This document shows positions 28,717 to 36,641 of a DNA stretch of 64,000 bases, piece after piece. Below the pieces are notes generated by a model. That model worked only from the letters and a program-made list of their open reading frames with translations. It was not told where the DNA came from and ran no database searches. Position 1 is the first letter of the stretch, and every line of letters begins with the position of its first letter. Source of the stretch: Verticiella sediminum (GTDB taxonomy: Bacteria > Pseudomonadota > Gammaproteobacteria > Burkholderiales > Burkholderiaceae_B). Position numbers and translations under genes: made by a program. The stretch covers positions 124,001-188,000 of the forward strand of contig NZ_VLTJ01000039.1 of assembly GCF_007558815.1 (NCBI RefSeq). Reading direction: 5' to 3'.

Positions 28717-28783
28717 TTTAGCTAGCTTAATTGCACTCACGTTTCGGTTAGTGTCAACCGCGTGTTCAGCGAGCGATACAGTC

Positions 28784-30946
28784 ATGCACACTCTGCAATA
28801 TCCGGTGCCGGAGGATGAGGAGAGGCGCCTCAATGTCCTGGCCGAGTATCAGCTCCTGGATACTCCAGCGACGCAAGACTTTGATCGGCTCGTCAACCTG
28901 GCGGCCCGTCTATTCAGAGTCCCCATCGTCCTTATCTCGCTCGTCGACAGGGACAGACAGTTTTTCAAAGCTCGTGTCGGGCTTGACGTGTGCGAGACCA
29001 GCCGGGAAGTGTCGTTTTGCGCCCATGCGATCATGCAGGACGACATTCTGCTCGTGCCGGACGCGCTCGCGGATTTGCGCTTTTCGTCGAATCCGCTTGT
29101 GCTTGGTCCGCCATTCATCCGCTTTTACGCGGGCAAGCCGCTTGCGGCATCCACAGGTGAAAAGTTGGGTACGGTGTGCCTTATCGATAGCGAGGCTCAC
29201 ACCCACTTTAGCGAAGACGATCGCCAGAACCTGTCCGATCTGGCCGCTCTGATTGTGGATCGCATGGAGATGTACCGCCTCGAGCATCTCAGATCCGTCA
29301 GTCAATCGCGCTTCGAAAACATTGCTGTGACATCTCCGGACGCAATCATATGCTCTGATGTTGCCGGAAAGATAACCTTCTGGAATCGCTCAGCGGAACA
29401 ACTCTTCGGTTATGCCGCTAAGGAGGTTCTGCACAAGCCCGGCTCTGTGATCGTGCCCGATAGCTGGCGGCGCATTTATGACGACGAACTCGAACGGCTT
29501 CAGCACGGCGACGAGATGAAGCTCGCCGATCGGACCATTGAGCTCTCCGGTTTGCGCAAAGACGGCACCGAGTTCCCTGCCGAACTATCGCTGTCGACGT
29601 GGGGCGAGGCGGACAATGTCAGTGTCGGCGCTATCGTACGGGACATCACTGAGCGCCGGAAAAACGAAGAGCGATTGTTCCGTCTGGCCTCGATCGACGC
29701 GCTGACGGATCTTCCTAACCGCGGGGCATGGCGTGCCTGCCTGGAGACCACGCTTGCGGGCGAAGTCGCGGTGACAGTCCTGCTTTTGGATCTCGATTGC
29801 TTCAAGGAAGTGAACGACACGCTCGGTCATTCAGCGGGCGATGCTGTCCTGAAAGAGGTTGCGCAACGTATGGCAACCGCCTGCGATGACGCAATCATGC
29901 TTGCCCGCTTGGGAGGCGACGAGTTCGTGGCGTTGTTGCCTGGCAACGACGAGGCGCGCGCACGCGCTGCCGCCGAACGACTGGTGGCTGCCATCTCGAA
30001 GCCCTATGAGTTTGGCGGGCAATCGATCGAGATCGTTGGCGTGAGCATCGGTATCGCCTTGGCCCCCCTGCATGGTGTTCTCGGTGAAGAGGTGTTGGGA
30101 GCGGCTGACCTCGCCCTTTACAAGGCCAAGGCAGCCGGCAAGGGCGGCTACGAGATGTTCACGCCAGCATTCCGGGAAGTAGCGATTGCGCGTAGAGCGT
30201 TCCAACGAGAACTCCGTCAAGCTTTCGAGAACGCAGAATTCGAACTCTTCTATCAGCCGGTGATGTTTGCCCACACTCGTAGGCTGGCCGGGGCGGAGGC
30301 TCTGATCCGCTGGCGTCATCCATTGCGTGGGCTGCTGACGCCTGCGTCATTCATCGATGTGCTGAGTGAGAAGCCTTCAGCTCCTGCGATCGGAGAGTGG
30401 ATCATGCGCACCGCCTGCCGCCAGGCGGCGCAGTGGCGCAAGACAGTTGCTGACTTTACGATCAGCGTCAATCTGTTCGAGGCGCAACTGCGATCGGGGT
30501 ACCTGCTGACCGCTGTCCAGGATGCGCTGGCGGATACGGGGCTGCCGGCAGATGCGCTCGAGCTTGAAATCGTCGAAAATATTCTGTTGCGTGACGACAA
30601 GTCCACCTCGAAGCTCCTGGAGGGGCTTCGCGAACTTGGGGTCAGCTTGGCCTTCGACGATTACGGCACTGGCTTTGCGTCTTTGAGTCTCTTGAAGCGC
30701 TACCCTGTGAGTCGCCTGAAGATCGACCGCTCGTTCATTCGCAACGTGACCAGTGACAAGGAAGATGCTGCCGTGGTGACAGCCATCATCTACCTTTGCA
30801 AGAGTTTTGGTCTCGAGGTCATCGCTGAAGGCGTGGAGACAGAATCGCAGTTGGCATTTCTGCGAGAAAGCGGGTGCCCCCAGGTGCAAGGTTTTCTGTT
30901 CGGAGAACCCATGCCGGCCCCTGACTTTGCTGCTCGCTTCCTCTGA
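28784..30946 (+). CDS. GAF-PAS-GGDEF-EAL c-di-GMP signalling protein
   Basis: A 720-residue cytoplasmic signal protein. A GAF domain (about 10-170; [37 protein letters not shown]) is followed by PAS (about 178-300), GGDEF (about 305-460) with the intact active motif GGDEF (377-381), and EAL (about 480-720) with EAL (505-507), [19 protein letters not shown]...KIDRSFI and AEGVET. Both cyclase and phosphodiesterase residues are kept, so it may do either. No membrane segment is seen. ATG 28784 matches the usual GAF-sensor N-terminus. The gene is less GC-rich than its surroundings and lies beside an integrase remnant, suggesting transfer. Confidence 0.92.
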   Translation: MHTLQYPVPEDEERRLNVLAEYQLLDTPATQDFDRLVNLAARLFRVPIVLISLVDRDRQFFKARVGLDVCETSREVSFCAHAIMQDDILLVPDALADLRFSSNPLVLGPPFIRFYAGKPLAASTGEKLGTVCLIDSEAHTHFSEDDRQNLSDLAALIVDRMEMYRLEHLRSVSQSRFENIAVTSPDAIICSDVAGKITFWNRSAEQLFGYAAKEVLHKPGSVIVPDSWRRIYDDELERLQHGDEMKLADRTIELSGLRKDGTEFPAELSLSTWGEADNVSVGAIVRDITERRKNEERLFRLASIDALTDLPNRGAWRACLETTLAGEVAVTVLLLDLDCFKEVNDTLGHSAGDAVLKEVAQRMATACDDAIMLARLGGDEFVALLPGNDEARARAAAERLVAAISKPYEFGGQSIEIVGVSIGIALAPLHGVLGEEVLGAADLALYKAKAAGKGGYEMFTPAFREVAIARRAFQRELRQAFENAEFELFYQPVMFAHTRRLAGAEALIRWRHPLRGLLTPASFIDVLSEKPSAPAIGEWIMRTACRQAAQWRKTVADFTISVNLFEAQLRSGYLLTAVQDALADTGLPADALELEIVENILLRDDKSTSKLLEGLRELGVSLAFDDYGTGFASLSLLKRYPVSRLKIDRSFIRNVTSDKEDAAVVTAIIYLCKSFGLEVIAEGVETESQLAFLRESGCPQVQGFLFGEPMPAPDFAARFL

Positions 30947-31031
30947 AAAGCCACGGGTCGCTGGTGCGCGCGCCCTTGTCGGGTGAGCAAGGGACTTGCA
31001 CCCGCTAGTGGGTGCGTCCTGCCGTCATACG

Positions 31032-31063
31032 AAAAAAAACCGCCCTGCTTGCGGCAGGGCGGT
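31032..31063 (-). terminator. Rho-independent terminator of the YncE-like gene
   Basis: CCGCCCTGC (31040-31048) and GCAGGGCGG (31054-31062) form a perfect 9-bp stem with a 5-base loop. On the minus strand it is followed by eight T, so it ends transcription from the YncE-like side. Confidence 0.88.
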
Positions 31064-31087
31064 TCGGCTTGGTCGACTGACTATCGG

Positions 31088-31858
31088 TCAACGTGGCGGC
31101 AGATCGATGCGCACCAGCTTTTCCGGCAGTGCCGGCTGGCCGCCCGGGTGCTTGCGGGCTGCGCGGCCGTCGGGCATGGTGCCCATGCCGGGGTCGTTCT
31201 TGACGGTGACGAACAGCGCGTTGTCGGCTTCGTCGTAGGCCAGACTGTTGGGCATCGGCGGCACGTCGATGACTTGCAGCAGGTCCAGGCTGTCGCTGTC
31301 GTAGATCGACACCTTGCCGCCTTCGCGGTGGGTGACGAACAGGCGCTTCTTCTTGCTGTCGAGGAGCAGGTCGAGCGGGCCGTCGGCGGCGGCCACCTGG
31401 CGGGTTTCCCTGCCGGTGGTGCTGTCGATGGAGATGATCTGGTTACCCGGATTGACCGATTTGAAGTTGACGATGTCCTTCTCCTGGAAGTAGCGCATGC
31501 GCGCCGCGCCCTGGTCGACCGCGAGGATGCGTTTGCTGGAAGGCTCGTAGACCATCGTGATCGCCTGTTCGGTCTGCAGCCGCACGCGCGAGGTGATGGC
31601 CATGTTCTCGGTGTCGACGGTGAACAGTTCCGGCGTGAAGCTGGACACGAACAGGCGCTGCCCCTCGATGTCGATGGCCATGCCCGGCGCCTTCACCGTG
31701 CCGAAGCCGGGCAGGGTGTGCGTGACCTGCATGGTGCGGGTATCGACCACGTACAGCGTGTTTTCCTTGTACCAGCCCTGTCCGTTCAGGTACATCCGAT
31801 GGCGGGTGGGGTCCAGCGTGATGTACGACGAGATCGATGCGGAGACCGTGGAAATGGA
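31088..31858 (-). pseudogene. YncE-like beta-propeller protein, 5'-truncated
   Basis: About 256 codons of a YVTN/YncE-type seven-bladed propeller remain: ITLDPTRHRMYLNGQGW, LYVVDTRTMQVTHTLPGFG, AIDIEGQRLFVSSFTPELFTVDTEN, LLDSKKKRLFVTHREGGKVSIYD, NSLAYDEADNALFVTVKND. Family members are usually about 350 residues with a signal peptide; both the signal and the first blades are gone. The homology stops at about 31858 (ISTVSASISSYITLDP), exactly where the HigA gene begins on the other strand. The frame stays open into HigA's antisense, but that extension is not YncE-like. No suitable start codon lies near the break. Confidence 0.75.
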
Positions 31859-32245
31859 GTGAAGACGGATATCCGACCGATACGCAATGATGCTGACTAC
31901 AAGGCCGCGCTCAAGGAGGTTGCCCGATTGATGGAGAACGATCCGGATCAGGGAACACAGGAAGGCGACCGTCTGGATGTGCTGGCGACGCTGGTACAGG
32001 CGTACGAAGCGAAGCACTATCCGATCGAATTGCCCGATCCGGTTGAGGCGATCAAGTTCCGGATGGAGCAGGGTGGACTGACGGCCAAGGACCTGGAGCC
32101 GATGATCGGCAAGCGCAACCGCGTCTATGAGGTGCTGAACCGCAAGCGGTCGCTGACGCTGCCGATGATCTGGAAACTGCACCGGGAGCTGGGTATTCCC
32201 GCCGAGAGTTTGATACGGCCCCCGGCGGAGCCGGCGCAGGTATGA
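31859..32245 (+). CDS. higA: HigA-family antitoxin, orphan
   Basis: A 128-residue antitoxin of the HigA type: DIRPIRNDADYKAALKEVARLMENDPDQGTQEGDRLDVLATLVQAYEAKHYPIELPDPVEAIKFRMEQGGLTAKDLEPMIG, with an XRE helix-turn-helix at about 75-120 (LEPMIGKRNRVYEVLNRKRSLTLPMIWKLHRELGIP). Its usual partner HigB, normally encoded just upstream, is absent; instead a truncated YncE-like gene abuts it. The start is GTG 31859 (KTDIRPIRND follows). It may still act as a DNA-binding protein or protect against toxins acquired elsewhere. Confidence 0.88.
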   Translation: MKTDIRPIRNDADYKAALKEVARLMENDPDQGTQEGDRLDVLATLVQAYEAKHYPIELPDPVEAIKFRMEQGGLTAKDLEPMIGKRNRVYEVLNRKRSLTLPMIWKLHRELGIPAESLIRPPAEPAQV

Positions 32246-32350
32246 CCGATGAATCCGGCATGCCCGACGACTAGGGGCCGGAGGCACGCCGAACCAGCGG
32301 TACCGCTTGGCAAGCGGAGTACGCCCGATCTCTGCCCGAATGCCTTCATT

Positions 32351-32602
32351 TCAGGCAACGCGCGTTCCCTTCTCGGAGATCTTGGCATCCACGTGGGCGA
32401 TCAGCGCGTGCAGATCGCCGTCGGCTTTCTCCGCTTCGAGCAGAAGGCGGCAAAGCTCGGTGTAGGTCAGCGATGGATAGAGCTCGGCAAGCATCCCGAC
32501 GCGCAGCCAATGCTCGGCTTGCGCATTGATCGAACGGCTGAACGCTGCACTGGCGGTACGCAGACTCTCGTGCAGGGCTTCGGAAATCTTGACCAGTCCC
32601 AT
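32351..32602 (-). CDS. ParD-like antitoxin protein
   Basis: An 83-residue protein matching the ParD-like family: MGLVKISEALHESLRTASAAFSRSINAQAEHWLRVGMLAELYPSLTYTELCRLLLEAE. The N-terminal VKIS...SRSINAQAEHW region resembles a ribbon-helix-helix DNA-binding fold, with a helical C-terminus. No ParE toxin gene is adjacent, so it is a solitary member, as often seen in this family. ATG 32602 has GAGG about seven bases upstream. The gene is separate from HigA and converges on it. Confidence 0.8.
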   Translation of the reverse strand: MGLVKISEALHESLRTASAAFSRSINAQAEHWLRVGMLAELYPSLTYTELCRLLLEAEKADGDLHALIAHVDAKISEKGTRVA

Positions 32603-32681
32603 AACTTGCCTCGTCGATGGTTGGCATACGTTTCTCAGCCTACCTGGGCCGGCAGGCAGATGCCGGTTGCCAGCGGCCGTT

Positions 32682-33518
32682 CTAGCGCGGCGACTGGCGC
32701 CGGGCAGACCAGGATCTGCATGCAAATACGATGACGAACAGCCCGGACAACGTGACCACAATGGTGGGAGCAGGCGCGCTGTCCAGGAAGAAGCTAGCGT
32801 AGACACTGAACAGGCAGGCCGACACGGCAATCATCACCGCGCAGCACATCATGGCGCCAAAGGTGCGGGTCAACAACATGGAGATGGCGCCAGGTGCGAT
32901 GAGCAGCGAAATGACCAGGATGATGCCGACGGCCTGGAGTGCGCCCACGATGGTCAGCGACAGCATGGCCAGCAGCCCGTAGTGCAACAGGCCGACTCTC
33001 AGGCCCACGGTGCGCGCCTGCACCGGATCGAAGGCATGCAGCAGGAAGTCGCGCCACTTCAGCCCGATGATGCCTGCCACGAGCAGCGCGATGGTGCCGC
33101 TTTCGGCCAGGTCTCTCCCGTTCACACCCAGCATGTCGCCAAAAAGAATGTGATCCAGGTGGACATCGGTATGGATGCTTGTGTAGAGCACGACACCCAG
33201 TCCGAACATACCCGAGAACACCACGCCCATGACCGTGTCCTGCTTGAGCCGGCTGTTCGCCTGCAGGTAGCCGGTACCGACCGCGCACACCATGCCGGCG
33301 GCCACGGCCCCCAGCCCCAGGGGCACGCCCGCCATGTAGGCCAGCACCACGCCGGGAAATACCGCGTGCGAGACCGCATCGCCCATCAGCGCCCAGCCCT
33401 TGAGCACCAGCAAGCAGGACAGCAGGGCCGTGGGTACGGCCACCAGCACGGAAATCAGAAGCGCCTGACGCATGAAGTCGTATTGCAGCGGCGCCAGCAG
33501 AGCGTCGGGCAGGGTCAT
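32682..33518 (-). CDS. Manganese/iron ABC transporter permease (ABC-3 family)
   Basis: A 278-residue membrane protein of the ABC-3 permease family (SitD/MntB type), with about eight hydrophobic helices. The VLKGWALMGDAVSHAVFPGVVLAY and QALQAVGIILVISLLIAPGAISMLLTRT motifs are family hallmarks. It is last in a four-gene minus-strand operon: receptor, ATPase, permease, permease. ATG 33518 has AGAGGA seven bases upstream; the 67-bp gap from the preceding permease lacks a promoter. It probably forms a heterodimer channel with that permease. Confidence 0.92.
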   Translation of the reverse strand: MTLPDALLAPLQYDFMRQALLISVLVAVPTALLSCLLVLKGWALMGDAVSHAVFPGVVLAYMAGVPLGLGAVAAGMVCAVGTGYLQANSRLKQDTVMGVVFSGMFGLGVVLYTSIHTDVHLDHILFGDMLGVNGRDLAESGTIALLVAGIIGLKWRDFLLHAFDPVQARTVGLRVGLLHYGLLAMLSLTIVGALQAVGIILVISLLIAPGAISMLLTRTFGAMMCCAVMIAVSACLFSVYASFFLDSAPAPTIVVTLSGLFVIVFACRSWSARRQSPR

Positions 33519-33585
33519 GTAATCCTCTTGGCGTTGCGCGCCGCCCCCTCGGCGGGAGCATCGCCCCTGAGGGTGTCCGGCGGAT

Positions 33586-34443
33586 TCATGGTGTCTCCTC
33601 TTGCGAAGCCGCTCGGCGGCGCGCCGCCAGCAGCCCATGCTTGGGGGCGAACACGAAGGCCGCCAGGAAGCACGAAGTCTGCAGCAGGACGATGATCCCG
33701 CCCGTGGCCCCGTCCAGAAAATAGCTGGCATAGGCGCCTACGAAGCTGCTGACCGCCCCGATGGCGACGCTGATCGCCAAAAGGCGTGGAAAGCGGTCCG
33801 TCAGCAGGTAGGCCGTGGCGCCCGGCGTGACCACCATGGCCACCACCAGAAAGGCCCCCACGGTCTGCATCGCCGCCACCGTGCACGCGGACAGCAGGCA
33901 GAAGAACAGCACCTTCATGCGAGTCGGATGGATGCCCACCGAACGAGCGTGGCTTTCGTCGAAGAACACCACCATCAGGTCTTTCCATTTGACCAGGAGC
34001 ACGGCCAGCGAGAGGACGCCGATGATGGCCAACTGCAGCGTGTCCTCGGGTGTGATGGCCAGGATGTTGCCCAGGATGATGGTCCGGATGTTGACCGAGG
34101 TGGGCGCCAGCGAAGTCATGAACAACCCCAGGCCGAAGAAGGCCGAGAACACCAGGCCGATGACGACGTCTTCCTTCAGCCGGGTGCGCTGGTTCAGGAA
34201 CAGCATGGCGCCTGCAGCCAGAAGGCCCGAGAGAAAAGCGCCCGCGGAGAACGACAGGCCCAGCATGTAGGCGCCGGCCACGCCGGGCACGATGGCGTGG
34301 GACAAGGCGTCGCCGATCAGCGACCAGCCCTTGAGCATCAGGTAGGCTGACAGGAACGCGCATACGGTGCCCACCAGGGCAGACACCCACATGGCGTTGA
34401 GCATGTAGTCGTAGCCGAACGGGGCGGCAAGCTGCGCCATCAT
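33586..34443 (-). CDS. Manganese/iron ABC transporter permease (ABC-3 family)
   Basis: A 285-residue inner-membrane permease, SitC-like, the first of two permease genes in the operon. Family motifs are [28 protein letters not shown] and [26 protein letters not shown]. The SitD-like partner lies downstream, giving a hetero-oligomeric channel. It overlaps the ATPase stop by 4 bp (ATGA at 34440-34443), implying translational coupling. Metal specificity is inferred from the receptor's ligands. Confidence 0.92.
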   Translation of the reverse strand: MMAQLAAPFGYDYMLNAMWVSALVGTVCAFLSAYLMLKGWSLIGDALSHAIVPGVAGAYMLGLSFSAGAFLSGLLAAGAMLFLNQRTRLKEDVVIGLVFSAFFGLGLFMTSLAPTSVNIRTIILGNILAITPEDTLQLAIIGVLSLAVLLVKWKDLMVVFFDESHARSVGIHPTRMKVLFFCLLSACTVAAMQTVGAFLVVAMVVTPGATAYLLTDRFPRLLAISVAIGAVSSFVGAYASYFLDGATGGIIVLLQTSCFLAAFVFAPKHGLLAARRRAASQEETP

Positions 34444-35348
34444 GACGATTGCTGCCGCGAGTGTGTTCCGGGCTCGCGCGGCGTCGCGGTCTCGCCGTAG
34501 AACACCAGGGGCCGTTCGTCGTCGGAGAAGATGCCGACGCTCTGCGCGCGCCGTTCGTCGGTCTCACTGAGCATGAAGTGCCTGAGCACGCCGCCGAAAG
34601 CGGCCTGCAGGTTGGCGCGCGTGAACACCTGCGAGGTCGGCCCGTGGGCCAGCACCGTGCGGTTGAGCAACACCGCGCGGTCGCAGAACTCGGGTACGCT
34701 GCCCAGGTTGTGAGTGGACACCAGCATGACCCGGCCTTCGTTGCGCAACTGGCCCAGCAGTTCGATGATGGCGTCTTCGGTGGTCACGTCCACTCCCGTG
34801 AAGGGCTCGTCGAGCAGGATGACGCGCGCATCCTGCGCCAGGGCCCGCGCCAGGAACACGCGCTTTTTCTGCCCACCCGAAAGTTCGCCGATCTGCCGGG
34901 TGCGCAGCGCGTTCATGCCCACCCTGACCAGCGCCGTATCGACGGCCTGCCGGTCGGCCGCCTTGGGACGACGCAGCAGGTTCATGTGGCCGTAACGTCC
35001 CATCATGACCACGTCTTCCACCAGGACCGGAAAGTTCCAGTCCACGTCCTCGCTCTGGGGCACGTAGGCAACCAGCCTGCGGCGCAGTGCCTGGGGCGCC
35101 GGCATGCCCAGCACCTCGACGCGGCCGCGCGCCAGGCGCACAAAGCCCATGATGGCCTTGAACAGCGTGGACTTGCCGCTGCCATTGACCCCGACCAGCG
35201 CGGTGATGGTGCCCGCGGGAATCTCGAAGCTGGCGCTGCGCAACGCCGTATGACCGTTCCGATAGGTCACGGTGGCATCGTCCACCCTCAAGCCGCATGG
35301 CTGTCCGGCCGAAGCACCGTGCGCGCGCACGTTATCCTGCCCGGTCAA
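34440..35348 (-). CDS. Manganese/iron ABC transporter ATPase
   Basis: A 302-residue ATPase of the metal-uptake ABC system (SitB/MntA type). Walker [11 protein letters not shown]-loop VPQSEDVDW, signature LSGGQKKR, Walker [13 protein letters not shown] and H-loop STHN are intact. A C-terminal extension ([23 protein letters not shown]...) exceeds the usual length by some 50 residues and looks regulatory or spurious. Start 35348 overlaps the stop of the receptor gene by 4 bp, so all four genes are tightly coupled. Confidence 0.93.
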   Translation of the reverse strand: MTGQDNVRAHGASAGQPCGLRVDDATVTYRNGHTALRSASFEIPAGTITALVGVNGSGKSTLFKAIMGFVRLARGRVEVLGMPAPQALRRRLVAYVPQSEDVDWNFPVLVEDVVMMGRYGHMNLLRRPKAADRQAVDTALVRVGMNALRTRQIGELSGGQKKRVFLARALAQDARVILLDEPFTGVDVTTEDAIIELLGQLRNEGRVMLVSTHNLGSVPEFCDRAVLLNRTVLAHGPTSQVFTRANLQAAFGGVLRHFMLSETDERRAQSVGIFSDDERPLVFYGETATPREPGTHSRQQSS

Positions 35349-36274
35349 GGTTCCAGCCCTCGCGCGATCGTGTCGGCGGTGACGCGCAGCAAGTCGAGGT
35401 AGGTGGGCACCGGCCCATTCTGTTCGCTGAGCGAATCGACATAGAGCACGCCGCCATAGCGCGCGCCGGTTTCGCGGGCGACCTGACGCGCCGGATCGGC
35501 CGACACGGTGCTTTCGCTGAACACGGCGGGTATGCGGTTGGTGCGTATAGCGTCGATGACGCGCCGCACTTGCTGTGGTGTACCTTGCTGGTCGGCGTTG
35601 ATGGGCCAGAGATACAGTTCCTCGAGGCCGAAGTCGCGGGCGAGGTAGCTGAACGCCCCTTCGCTGGAAACCAGCCAGCGGCGCTCGGGCGGGATGGACT
35701 GCAATCGCTTGCGTATCGGCTCGATGGCGTCACGGATACTCGCCTTGTAGGCTTGTGCGTTGGCTCGATAGGTGTCGGCATTGGCCGGGTCGTGCTCGGC
35801 CAGCGCATCGCGGATATTGTCCACGTAGACCAGCGCGTTGTCGGGCGACATCCAGGCATGTGGATTGGGCTTGCCGCGATACGGGCCGGATTCGATACCC
35901 ATGGGTTCGATGCCCCTGGTGACGACCACGCTGGGTACCTCCTTGAGCCGCTGGAAGAAGCGTTCGAACCAGAGCTCCAGGTTCAGGCCGTTCCAGAGCA
36001 CCAGTTGCGCGCCCTGCGCGCGAACCAGGTCGCCCGGGGTAGGCTGGTACTCGTGGATCTCGGCGCCGGGCCGCGTGATGGACTCGACCTCGGCCGCATC
36101 GCCTGCCACGTTGCGAGCCATGTCGGCAATGACGGTGAAGGTGGTGATGACCTTGAGTTTCTCGGCTGCGTGTGCGCCGGAGCAGACCAAGGCCAGCGCT
36201 GCACTCAAAGCCAAGCCGAAAGCGCAGGTCGAGAATGAACGGCGGGAACGGCCCAGCCAGCGATGCAGCAACAT
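35345..36274 (-). CDS. Manganese/iron ABC transporter solute-binding protein
   Basis: A 309-residue cluster A-I receptor (PsaA/MntC/SitA type) that captures metal in the periplasm. A signal peptide (about 1-36, ending GAHA) precedes [17 protein letters not shown]. The four expected ligands can be seen: His in [13 protein letters not shown], His in [10 protein letters not shown], Glu in [10 protein letters not shown] and Asp in YVDSLS. This His2-Glu-Asp set fits Mn2+/Fe2+ rather than Zn2+ receptors. ATG 36274 has GAGGAG eight bases upstream. It is the first gene of the operon. Confidence 0.92.
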   Translation of the reverse strand: MLLHRWLGRSRRSFSTCAFGLALSAALALVCSGAHAAEKLKVITTFTVIADMARNVAGDAAEVESITRPGAEIHEYQPTPGDLVRAQGAQLVLWNGLNLELWFERFFQRLKEVPSVVVTRGIEPMGIESGPYRGKPNPHAWMSPDNALVYVDNIRDALAEHDPANADTYRANAQAYKASIRDAIEPIRKRLQSIPPERRWLVSSEGAFSYLARDFGLEELYLWPINADQQGTPQQVRRVIDAIRTNRIPAVFSESTVSADPARQVARETGARYGGVLYVDSLSEQNGPVPTYLDLLRVTADTIARGLEP

Positions 36275-36641
36275 GGAGTGGCTCCTCGAGAAGGGGCGAC
36301 TTTCGCGCTGCACGGCAAGTGTGCCATGCAGGCGTGCGTCAACAGGAGCGTCGAGTTTTCGAATGCATGTGAACGTGATGTCCGGAATGCCCCACGGCAC
36401 CTTCGTCCCGGCGGCAGGGCCGAACGGTTGGATGCGCCGGCTGCGCGCAGGTTCGCGGGGAAAAAGCCGAAACTCAGGACGCCGCCGTCAACGACCAGCG
36501 TTATACGAAACATTTACGGTGCGTATACTATCACCGGCCATTCGCGCAAGAAAGACCCTGTGGGGCGAGTCCAACGAGAAGGGCTCGAGAGCCGCGCCGG
36601 CAGCCAAGGGGACGAGCGCAGTGGATGGCGTAGCGGTCCCG
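36275..36641. other. 367-bp intergenic region upstream of the metal importer
   Basis: No gene is credible here. It contains an inverted repeat TATACG (36502-36507) and CGTATA (36522-36527) with a 14-bp spacer, and on the plus strand a TATACT hexamer (36524-36529) with a weak TTATAC 17 bp upstream. On the minus strand a TATAAC hexamer lies at 36505-36500. I found no convincing Fur or MntR box. The promoter of the metal operon should lie within this stretch. Confidence 0.4.

Larger units (their letters stand above)
28453..28785 (-). pseudogene. Tyrosine integrase C-terminal remnant
   Basis: A 110-codon minus-strand frame whose last roughly 63 residues match the end of phage-type tyrosine recombinases. 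The block [27 protein letters not shown] corresponds to the usual NGT-x-L-x-x-L-x-x-LGG-x-x-x-x-x-M-V-x-x-YAHL block, with the nucleophilic Tyr kept in KAYAHLG. The catalytic domain upstream (R..HxxR region) is missing, and the first roughly 45 residues (with repeated VPTPDVPTP) are not integrase-like. It reads toward the tRNA-Lys 3' end, as expected for an integrase left at an attachment site. Identification is by eye. Confidence 0.65.

Noticed and set aside
28485-28783. Upstream extension of the GGDEF-EAL frame to 28481
   Set aside because: The extra 101 codons are antisense to the integrase remnant and do not resemble a sensor domain; ATG 28784 gives the GAF start.
30790-31001. Small minus-strand frames at the end of the EAL gene
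   Set aside because: They are antisense to the EAL domain and have no ribosome site.
36502-36529. Plus-strand promoter in the gap before the metal operon
   Set aside because: TTATAC-17-TATACT is weak and no plus-strand gene follows; only the inverted repeat was recorded.
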